From positions 441,501 through 505,500 of the forward strand of contig VIIQ02000698.1 of assembly GCA_007449985.2 (NCBI GenBank): a DNA stretch of 64,000 nt. Direction: 5' to 3'. The translations under genes and the position numbers were made by a program. Below the pieces are notes generated by a model. That model was not told the DNA's origin. It worked only from the letters and a program-made list of their open reading frames with translations, and made no database searches. The stretch comes from Desmodesmus armatus (taxonomy: Eukaryota > Chlorophyta > Chlorophyceae > Sphaeropleales > Scenedesmaceae). Positions within the stretch are counted from its first letter, which is position 1. The number at the start of each line of letters is the position of its first letter. Positions 34,046 through 61,644 of this stretch are shown piece after piece.

Positions 34046-36177
34046 TCTGTACGCACGTTGTGCAAACGGCAACAGCCCGTGACGGGTTCGAAGGCCCCAG
34101 GGCGGCAACCAACAGCAGGTGCAGCAACAGACCATGGCCATCTGTCTGTAGTGACGGCAGTGCACAAGGCAGAGGGGGGCCAAGGGCCCACGAACAGTGC
34201 TTCTGAGCGCGAAATACGGCAAACGAGGCACATTAGCAACGCTGCTGCAGTGTTCGACCCCAACGAGGGACCCCAACGTGTCACCGAGAAAGACGCCTGA
34301 GCCACCTGGCTGACAGGCAGCTTGCCCGAGATTCAAAAACGCTGCACCGCAACAATAGGACCTGTTCTAGCGTCACAAAGGCCTATGCACACCCGACCAT
34401 GGTTGCATGTGAGGGACACCGTTGCCACCTGTTGCAAGAATTACGCCCAGACATACATTGCGACTCTCAATTAGAATGAAGAACGTGAGTTGGATGTGTT
34501 CATCGGCAGTGACTGCCGTTCGACTCGCTTCGTGACAGATGTACCGGTTGTAGCAGACATGAAACGAGCAGCAGATGGCAGCGTGCAGCAAGAGGTCATC
34601 AGGCAGCGAATACTGCTCCAGAACGCTGGTGTTCTGCATTACAGACCAGCAGGTAGGCGTTGAGACAGCGGCAGCACCAGCAGCAGCAGCAGCATGCACG
34701 CATGGACGCTGTTCATTTGCCCATGTCTGTTGCTGGCACAACACTGCACGCACTCTGGTCGCTGCACCCAGAGCAGCACACGCTTTGATTGGCAAACATT
34801 GCTTGCAGGACATTGTTTGGACACATAACTGTGCACTGTTTGCTGCAATTTTCCACACATTCGTTGTGTTGGTTGCAATCGACTTGTTGTGGCTTGGTGG
34901 CTGTGTTTGTGCAGCTGCTGGTGATGATGCAACCAACAACCTCAGCTTGCCAATACTGACCAATGAAGGATTGGCTGCAGCAGCACGTGTCCAACAAGAG
35001 GCGTTAAGACAGAGGCTTCTTCTTGCATCTGTGGGAGCTGTATCAAGCCAAGGTGAGCGACATATGTTGCGGCTGGTTGGTTGGCCCAGGACAGATGCTA
35101 CATCATAAGCTGTTTGTTGGCACTTGACTGTGCTGGAGGTCAGTGATGCACTTTGATTGGTTTTCAGTCTGTTGTGCCAAAAAAGCAGATGCTGACCCAT
35201 GCGGCACTGGCATGTATGAAACTGCATCTGGACACTGCCAAATGTTGGGGGTCTTTGCTGCTGTAGGATTACGTGCTGCTGAAGAGCCTGTGGCTATTGG
35301 GAGAATGCAGCAGCACCCTGCAGTGGCAATGCGCAGTGCAAAGCTGCAAGAAGCAGCAGCAGCAGCTGCTGCGCGGTTGGAACAGCGTGAGACCCGTATG
35401 CAGAATGCAGCACAGGAGCGCCTAGCTCGACTGCACGCTGCCGCAGCTGCTAAGGCTGCAAGTCTGGCAGCAGCAAGAACTACTGCTGCTGCAACTGCTT
35501 CCGCGCGGTTGGTTCAGCAAGAAAGCAGAGTGCAGAATGCAGTGCAGGAACGCTTTGGTCGTGGAACAAAAAGGAAATGGACGGACGCAGGTTGGCAGCA
35601 TGTCCGAGGAAATGGACGGACGCAGGTTGGCAGCATGTGTCGACGACAGGTTGCAGCACAGCCCGCTGCAAAGCAGGGTGCTCTGACCAAGAGCATTGCA
35701 TCGCCCAGCAGCAATGCAGGGATCTGTACACCAGCTGGTGGGACAGCGCATGGGGACGAGTTGCTGCACTGGGAGGGGTGTAATAAGCAAGGCAAACATG
35801 GGAAAACCCAGCCAGGACCTCAGCTAGACAGGAATGGGACACTGCACACCGCAGCTGCAGCAGCCAGCACACAGTCATTTGACTGCTGCCCTGGCCCACC
35901 CCACAGAATGCCGCCAGCAGCAGTGGCACCCTTGCACACACCACTGCATCCCATTGCTAGCCTGCCAGCAGACACACAACCAGATCTTTTCTCTGGACTT
36001 TCACTCCTGTGCTATGCGACACAGCAAGCTGAGCAGCAACCACAACTCAGCAGGCAAGTACCGTCCAAAAAAGGGGGGGAACACCCCCCCCCCCTGCCTG
36101 GCAGGTTTTTTGCAAACCGAAACACCCACACAGGGGAGCGGGAAAAAACACCACCGCGGCCTGTTCGACGGGTGTAG
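34046..36177 (+). pseudogene. Coding-like region with two in-frame stops; damaged or mis-split gene of unknown function
   Basis: One reading frame from 34046 to 34652 looks like protein throughout (for example QRVTEKDA, then ATWLTGSLPEIQKR, then RSTRFVTDVPVVADMKRA). It is interrupted by TGA at 34298-34300 and TAG at 34472-34474. From there, phase-correct exons 34475-34652, 34915-35052 and 35168-36177 continue to a stop, giving about 440 codons. The later part has DPCGTGMYETASGHCQ, an Ala/Gln/Arg helical section with a repeated unit (TRMQNAAQERL and SRVQNAVQERF), and a 35-base tandem duplication at 35572-35641 that is not a multiple of three. An intact shorter gene could start at ATG 34559. 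Other genes here use TGA, TAA and TAG as true stops, so recoding is unlikely. No family recognised. Confidence 0.45.
35572..35641. repeat. 35-base tandem duplication inside the damaged gene
   Basis: Two copies, starting at 35572 and 35607, of a unit beginning AGGAAATGGACGGACGCAGG. Because 35 is not a multiple of three, the copies are read in different frames, so one of them cannot preserve the original protein sequence. Confidence 0.9.
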
Positions 36178-36404
36178 CGCAATAGCGCCGTTTTGCATTG
36201 AATCAGCAGTCAGCCCGAACCTTTCATGGTGCATTAATGCAAGACAGTTGGGGATGACCATGGTCACACTTTCAAACCTTGGAGACTTTCGAACGGCCCC
36301 AGGATGGACATTGAGCACTCGAGTAAAATTTAATAGTTCGCACGCAAACTCAATTCGGTTCAAGCCTGTGCTGTTGGTCCTCTCAGAGGCCGCGCCAAAA
36401 GCTG

Positions 36405-39054
36405 ATGATGCGAAGCACCAACAGTGCACAAAGTCGCTGCAGATGCGCAGCGGCTCTACTATTATTGCTAAGTGTTATATATGTACATAGTACAGAGGCG
36501 CTATCGTTCAGCCAGCCAGGCTGGAGGTCAGTCACTGTCCTGTCCAGAACAGCAGATTGGCCTCTTCTGGTCATTCGATGCATCCACATAGGACTGACAC
36601 GAAGTGCTACCTGTGCAGGAATGGTCAGGGACAGCGCAGGTTGCTGCAGCAAGGTATGTGGGATGGGGCCAGCCCCAGAAGCCAGTCACAATCACAGGCA
36701 CATACACCCAGTCACTAGCATGCCCCACACCGTCCTTGCCAGCACCCGGCCTGCTCCTGGAGCTGAGGATACAGTTCGCTTGCATGGACAACATGGGAAG
36801 CTTTGTCGAGGGACATGCCATAGGTGTTCTTGCAGTAACAGCAGCTGGGGCTGTGCTGGTGTCCTTGCAGGAGCCAACGTATGCGGCCAAAACTTCCCAT
36901 CGGTCCCTATGAACTGGCGCGCAAACGATAAGGTACTTTATTGCACTGACAGCCTGCAGCATGAAAGCATAAACAATTAACAAAGCACCAAAGGACGCAC
37001 TTTGTGCTCAGGCCTGTATTGGAATGAAGCTGTTGGAGCTGCTGTTGGAGCTGCTGTTTGTTGTGCCTGTCTGTCTGTGACTGTCGCAGCCTTCCAGTGC
37101 TGTGCAGCAACTGCTGCAACCAACATCAATACTGCTATTGCGCAATGTGGTGGTGTCAACTGCTTGCCGTAGGTTATATCACTGACTTTTGATGATGGGC
37201 CGCATGCTGCCAGCCTGACAGCTGTACTGGATGTGTTGAAGAGTGAGGGCGTGCCAGGCACCTTCTTTGTCAACACCTACTCAGAAAGCGGCTGGCTAGG
37301 ACCCTTCCAAAGCCCAGCCAATCAGGTGCGCACTGATCTGATCCAGCAACAGCGGCGCAAGCAGGGGTATCCTGCACGTCACATTCCAGGCCTGGCCGGC
37401 CAGACAGGCAGCAGCGTGGCAGTGCTGGTGGGACAGCATTTGGTATGCCAGGTGACATGTGCTAGTCTCCAAGCTTTTGTATGTGTGGCTGCAGGCTGCT
37501 TTGAAGAGGCTGTTGGCTGAAGGCCACGAGCTTGGCTCTCATGCAGCCATTCACCTGCACCTCAGTCAGCTCCCAACAGCAGAGGCCCAGAACCAGATTG
37601 ACTGGGCTGTCGGCAACATCAGTGCAGTCACTGGCAATAAGTCAGTGCCGGTAAGAGGAGGCTGCTGGTTCGCTTGGTGGTGGTATGCTGCGCAGTACGT
37701 CTGACACACATTGCCAACATGGGACAAACTGGCTGCAGGGCCACAGGGATGATACCCTTTGCGTGCTTACACTGGCAGCCGCAGCTGTGTCAACTGGTTG
37801 TTAGTAGCAACAGACCTGCATACAGCAAAATCTGATTGGCGTGCAAGCGTGCTTGAGCTGAGTTTAAGGGCCCCCTGTGCTGCCTCTCTGCCGCAGTTGT
37901 TCCGTGCACCATATGGAGACGGCTTCGTCCATGGGATAGGGCTTATGGCATCGCAGCAGCAGCGACAGCTCTGGGAGATTGTCAGGCAGCAACACGTGCA
38001 CATTGGCTGGTGAGGCAGCAGGACTGGCGATGTGCTGCATTAAAATAGTGCAGTCTGCATGTGGCTGTAGTGCTGAAGTTGCTGACGCACCAACAGGTGC
38101 ACGTTGCACGCGCGCGCAAGCTGGCCCAAACATGGCCCTGACTGACTTGTTGTGTAGTGTGCACTGGACTGTCAAGGAAAGCTTGGAACTTGGCCACGTG
38201 CTTCGTTATTGCTGCAATGTGTCGCTAAAAGGCTGACTGGATGGGTCGCTGCTTGCAGGAGCTTCACAGGAGAGGACTACAAGATCAAGGGAGAGGAAGC
38301 TGGCTGCGCTGACAGGCTGTTCAATGCTTACGGGCCACCGCTGGTGCAGCAACGGGCTAGAGGTGTGTCGGTGGTGTGCAACGCATGTCTGTATTGAGCA
38401 CTACCAGAGCAGCCCTTCTTGGCTCCCACCGCTGCAGGAGATATGGCAGGCAGCAGAACGGCCGGGATGTTCGGGATGCAGGCACAAACCTTGACGTTGT
38501 GGCTGCTGCTGCTGCTGCTGCTGCTGTGCAGGTCCTGTTTTGATGCACTCCACAATGAATGCCATGGGGGGCTGCCCTCAAGGCTTGAAGCGTGCGATCC
38601 AATACTGGAAGTCGCATGGCTACAAGATGGTGAAGGTGGGTACGGCGCTGAGCAGCAGCAGCCAGCAGCAGGGCTGTGAGGGTGCGGCTGCAGGGTATTC
38701 AAGCAGTATCGCTCTGTGCCGTTGAGGCAACAGCAGCGTGGCACTCAGCCTGAGCCCAGGTGTGGCCTTACGCATCAAACAATCTTATACAGAATCAGCA
38801 CCACTGCGTCTACGGCACTTGGTGGCAACGCACAGCCTCACTGCTTGGCTGACTTATGTTCATGGTGCGCTGCTGCCCTTGCGTGCTTGTGTGCTGCCCT
38901 GCAGACGTCTGATATGGTGCAGGAGATTTATGGCATGTCCCCAGCAGAGGTGGTTGAGCGGTCACGAGCTTGCGGGACAGCAGGGCAGCGAGAGAGGTCA
39001 TCAGGAGGGGCGCTGCCCAACATGCCCCTAGCTTTCTCCAGGATGTTTGGTTGA
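36405..39054 (+). CDS. Secreted polysaccharide deacetylase (NodB/CE4, chitin deacetylase type)
   Basis: Nine exons join in frame to 332 residues: 36405-36526, 36619-36653, 36871-36932, 37173-37325, 37495-37650, 37897-38009, 38259-38362, 38532-38635 and 38905-39054. A signal peptide is present (core AAALLLLLSVIYVHSTEA). CE4 motifs follow in order. Motif 1 is SLTFDDGPHAASL (Asp 80 catalytic base, Asp 81 metal ligand). Motif 2 is ELGSHAAIHLHL (metal His 140 and His 144). Motif 3 is LFRAPYGDG (Arg 179). Later, GPVLMHSTMN supplies the motif 5 region around Leu-His. The enzyme removes N-acetyl groups from chitin-like or other acetylated glycans with a divalent metal, outside the cell. ATG 36405 is followed by a second ATG at 36408; either fits. 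It precedes PI4K alpha by 594 bases on the same strand. Confidence 0.93.
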
Positions 39055-39648
39055 GTGGGAACAGGGGTAGTGGAGAAGGGGTCTGTGAGAGGCAAACTGG
39101 CTCCAGCCCTGAGTTGAGCTGAGGGGCAGGGGAGGTGTGGGTGTGCACACCCACCACGTGGCAGGGTGTTGTTGAAGTGGGTGGGAATTGTTCCCTGTGC
39201 GGAAGTGACTGCAGTAGCTGATCAGCTCCACTGGTGGCATGCGCTTGCAGAATGTTCGTTGGGTCTGTCAGCATAAGCCCTGTGCCACACCATGCTGCTC
39301 CCGCCGGCATTCAACCAGCAGCACAACTGCGTCACAGGGTCCAGCAGGGTTGTACACTATCTTGATACGAATGAGATTATGTTGGCAATGGAGTTTGATG
39401 GACAGAGGATACAGTGTAGAGTGTTGTTGAATGTTGTCTGTTGGCCGTTCCTGGGTGTGTCACCCAAGGTTGGCACGGCAGTTGTCACCGGAATGAGTGT
39501 CTGTAAGAAACAATCACACCTTCCAAAAGTTTCCAATCGTGTTCTGATCACACACGGCCCCGTCAATGTACAGAACGTGCTGTAGCTAAGTGATCTGAAC
39601 ATGGATCTCTCAAACATCAAGCCCCTATAAGGGGGAGAAAGAGCCAAG
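39055..39648. other. Intergenic between the deacetylase and PI4K alpha
   Basis: 594 bases that must hold the deacetylase 3' end and the PI4K promoter. A TGTAA poly(A)-like signal lies near 39503. No gene or clear core promoter element is visible. Confidence 0.4.
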
Positions 39649-58285
<18,637 letters not shown>

Positions 58286-58354
58286 GTGCCTTGCCGCCGC
58301 TGCACCCAGTGTAGCACATCAGCAATGTCAGACCCTTCTTTTCACGGGTTCGAC

Positions 58355-58359
58355 TGTAA
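58355..58359 (+). terminator. Candidate poly(A) signal of PI4K alpha
   Basis: TGTAA, the common chlorophyte polyadenylation signal, 70 bases after the stop codon. Position is plausible; the motif is short and occurs by chance. Confidence 0.35.
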
Positions 58360-59269
58360 GCGCCTGCACGTCTGCAAAGGAGTTGCTGCTGCAGCCAGCA
58401 GCTTCCGGCTTCAATTCAGGTGTTGCCAACATGTGCCACAAAGCACTACATGCGCATGTGCAGCTGTAGCTCACCATTGGGGGAGTCGGCAAGAAACAGT
58501 AGTGCATGCACCCAGATACAGGCTTGGCCTTGTGCAGCATGCACATCATGGGGATGCTGCTGTTGTGTGTGCTGCTGTTGTGTCTGTGCTGACATGTGGT
58601 GCGCAGGTACTGAACATGCCTGTGCTCAGCTCCAGGCTGCATCATGCATTTGCAGCAGGAGACAGGTACAGCAAAGCAGTGCTGTATGCAGCCATGGAGC
58701 AGCTACATACAAGCTGTAGGGCAGCAGCATCTCTGCTGCATAAGCAAGCCTTGTGCAGCCCTGCAGGCAGCTTTCAAAGCTGTCAACCAAGTTGGCGCTG
58801 TCCTGTATGTAGGCGCAGCGCAGCCACAGTGCGGCACAGCAGCAGTAGTGGTGGCTGAACACACCGTGCGTGATGGTCCAGCTTGGTGGCGGACCTGTCG
58901 TGTTGGGCCCACCTTGTAGCTTGCAGGGTTTAGGCCTTGCCGTGTGTGTCACTTGCAGACCTGACCATAGCTGTGGGTATGGCAGTACTGTTGAGTGGTT
59001 CCATTCAGGTGGCTGCTGCTGCACTCAGTGGCACGTGGCTGCTGCTGCCAGCGGCACCCCTGAGATAATGGCAGTTGTTGGGCTGCTTCCATTTGCCCAC
59101 AAGAGTGTTGAGCCACCCACCTGCATCATGCTCAAGCATTATTGGCACACCATGTTGTGCTGGCCTATCTGAGTGTGGCTGACCAGTACAATGAGTCACT
59201 CAACCATGTTTCCAGTACAGGCAACCCTGTAACTGATGTAAACGCCAGGATGTTTCATGTACTGTATGT

Positions 59270-59306
59270 GACCTGATGAGCCTTGAAGAAGGCGAAACTA
59301 GTCGTC
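59270..59306 (+). ncRNA. Hammerhead ribozyme-like motif, minimal stem III
   Basis: CTGATGA core at 59273-59279. Stem II at 59280-59293 is GCCTT-GAAG-AAGGC, five perfect pairs with a 4-base loop. GAAA is at 59294-59297. Stem III has two pairs (A59297-T59302 and C59298-G59301) with a 2-base loop, and the cleavage-site C is 59303, giving GTC. Stem I begins with three pairs, GAC 59270-59272 with GTC 59304-59306. Every invariant base is present. Such two-pair stem III hammerheads are known from Penelope-like and other retroelements, where they tend to act as dimers. Confidence 0.65.
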
Positions 59307-59905
59307 TGTAAGTTCGTTCACTCCACACGCACAATACAATACGCCTGCTGCCTGGGTCGCTGGTACTTCCCACATTGTCTGTTCAACCACTGTGGTAGTG
59401 AGGCTTGGCGTTGAGGCTGTGATGAATGCCTGCATGTCATGCTGATGTGCTGCTCAACTGTTGCTTTGAATGCCACATGGCTGACCTGTGGTGGGTGCTG
59501 ACCACATGAGTGAGTGACCTTGTGGCTGATGTTGTCAAGAGTCACGTGGCTGTGAGCCAGACAAAGGGGAATGCAGAGGCTGCTTTATCTGGCCTGGAGA
59601 CACATGCATGCAGTCAAGTGCACTGTACTGTTGCTTGCAGTGTGTACTGTTGAGCAGTTAGCGCACACTGACTGCTGCCCACTTGTCAGGGTGGCTGCAC
59701 ACCAACCAAGCAGTGCCAGCAAGTAAAAGCAGTACCAGCACACAGATGTTGCATCACTGGGTTACACATGACAGCAATGGGGCTTGATAATGTGTGCACT
59801 CAGCTTAGTCCAACATTGCGGTTGGTCTGTGATGTCATTCCTGCAGCTGCGATGTTTCAGCAGCAGTCACCACTCATACTTCACAACATATACACAGTGC
59901 AGCCG

Positions 59906-59935
59906 TTAGAGGAGACCTAATCAGGTCTCCTCTAA
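59906..59935. repeat. Perfect 13-base hairpin
   Basis: TTAGAGGAGACCT and its exact reverse complement AGGTCTCCTCTAA are separated by AATC. It could be the end of a small element or a transcript-end structure; nothing nearby decides. Confidence 0.8.
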
Positions 59936-60239
59936 ACCAGCCAGCACACTGTGTGGTGGAAAATCATTTGGCAGACGCACACGCGCATGCATGCCCTCAA
60001 ACATCTCCCACAGGTGCCCTCAAAACATCTCCCACGCAGTGCGGATCCATTGTCAAACCCACAGGTTGAATTTGCTGGGTGGTTGCACTGCAGCAGTTGA
60101 TGTTATCACTCCAGCACACATGACAGGCTGTGTGCGCACACAGACCAACACAAGCATGCACAGCCAGCCAAAGCTACACCTGGCAGCCTAGCACACAGGC
60201 TCATGGGCGTCCATGGTTGGCGCCTCATGGCATGGCTGC

Positions 60240-60941
60240 TTACAAGTCACGGGGAGAGATGGCCTCATCAATGGTGTGGATGAAAGACTTGCAGGCCTTG
60301 ATGTTGCGGGGGTCGATGACGGTGGCCCTGTTGTCGGCATCATTGGGGCCGATGATGGTGATCAGACGGGCGGGACGGCCGGTGTCCTTGTCCACGTTGA
60401 CGGTCAGGCGGGTCTGGGGGTCCTCGGTCTGCAGGGTCTGGTCGTTCCTCAGAGCCTTGGTGCTGAAGGCACCGCTGTTGGTGATGTGGGTCTGCACCAG
60501 CTGTTGGACGGACGCAGCAGCAGCAGTGGGGGAGGAGCAGGCAGGCAGGCGGTGCTGTCAGTGCTTTTGTGACATGTTGCAAGCTGTGCATGTTGGCACA
60601 CACTCGTAACTTGGGATTGTGCTGGGTGCGACTTTTCAGTTGAACTAGTGGAAGCGCTTCAAGCAGGCAATGACTGGCAATTCAAGCTACAGGCACACAA
60701 CAGTGTTGGAAGCTTGCCTTTCTTTACGCAACACACAATTCACTGGGACAGCAGCATACACTGGCAATGCTGGCAGCACCATCAACCATGCTGGCAAGGG
60801 ATCAGGGCACATGCTGAGGACAGCCTGTATCTTTTGTGTATCTTACCCTGTTGACCTCCTCGATGGTCAGGTCCTCGATGTCGCCGTCGATCTCGCCGTC
60901 CAGGGCACCGTTGGTGGGGGCAAAGATGGTGAGCTTGGCCT
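60240..60941 (-). CDS. Fasciclin (FAS1) domain protein, 3' two exons
   Basis: Exons 60941-60847 and 60500-60240 on the minus strand join in phase and end in TAA. They encode the FAS1 H1 and H2 regions: KLTIFAPTNGALDGEIDGD (consensus TVFAPTDxAF), then LVQTHITNSGAF, LTVNVDKDTGRPARL, ATVIDPRNIKACKSFIHTID and a final EAISP (consensus ATVxxxDIxAxNGVVHxID). FAS1 domains act in extracellular adhesion, often on GPI-anchored proteins. The 5' exons, with the signal peptide and the first FAS1 helices, were not found in the 700 bases before the transposase-like gene. They may lie in unrecognised short exons, or the gene may have been disrupted by the element that follows. The stop codon overlaps a TGTAA. 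Confidence 0.75.
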
Positions 60942-61644
60942 CTGCATGTCACGGCAAGTATGGGCAGGATGGGCAGCAAACGTTGTTGGTTCTGTAGCCA
61001 ATTGAATTGAGATGAAGGCATGCACACGTGGTGTATGTGTTGTAGAATGTATCATGGGTTGAACACAGTGATTCAAGGGTCAACTGGCCTGCCAGCTAAG
61101 TCTCATGGTAACCAGTGCCAGTATAGGGTAGGGTACTATACCCATATATGGGAGGGTTGCGTACCACATACGGGGACAATACCAGAGGCCAGATACAAGC
61201 TGCAGGCGTGTCCCATGTGGGTGACAAGGGCTTTTCAAGTGGCATTGTTGGGATTTCCACTTGGCCAGCATCCCCCCCCCCCCCCCCCGCCCCCGCCCCC
61301 CCCCCCCCCCCCCAGCCCAGCTAGGGAGGCCCAGCCAGGCTCAGGCATCACAACATGATATGACATGGAAAACAATGCTGTTGGGCCTGAAAATTAGCCT
61401 CCGCAATCAGTCCACCTGTAGCCACATAAAGATCAGCCCATGACTCGGCGTGACTGGGCGTGACTGCCTGGCCTGGCTGCCTGGTCCTTGAAGCAGTGAC
61501 AACTTACTGATTGAATTACGGGTAACCAATGAGATCGTCGATAGTGAAGTCCTGCTCCCAGCCTTCCTGTCATCACATGGTTCCCAGCACTCCATCCCAC
61601 TGCAGGTTAGTCAAACGGCAGATTAGTCATGCCGATGAAACGAT
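60942..61644. other. Region between the FAS1 gene and the KDZ-like gene
   Basis: Contains a 42-base, almost pure C run (about 61271-61312). A short minus-strand frame (about 61570-61516) reads WEQDFTIDDLIGYP then TAA, preceded by an acceptor-like ATGACAG. It may be a leftover last exon of some gene, but it has no partner exons. Confidence 0.35.
61271..61312. repeat. Poly-C run with two G interruptions
   Basis: 42 bases, all C except two single G, upstream of the FAS1 exons. Other runs of 10 or more C occur at about 27235, 27738, 29769 and 53574. Confidence 0.95.

Larger units (their letters stand above)
58286..60239. other. Repeat-rich intergenic region with a mobile-element remnant
   Basis: No intact gene. 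A short frame at 59113-59276 reads like a protein end (for example VADQYNESLNHV and VNARMFHVLYVT before TGA). It stops exactly at the hammerhead-like motif, and TGA at 59110-59112 precedes it in the same frame. A perfect 13-base hairpin lies at 59906-59935. TGTAA at 58355-58359, 70 bases after the PI4K alpha stop, is a likely poly(A) signal for that gene. Confidence 0.5.

Noticed and set aside
34078..34100. GGGTTCGAAGGCC, another B-box-like sequence
   Set aside because: No cloverleaf can be formed around it, and it lies in a protein-like frame.
33608..34336. 242-codon minus-strand open frame
   Set aside because: It overlaps the plus-strand protein-like frame at 34046-34652. Its composition is uneven, it has no recognisable block and no matching exons.
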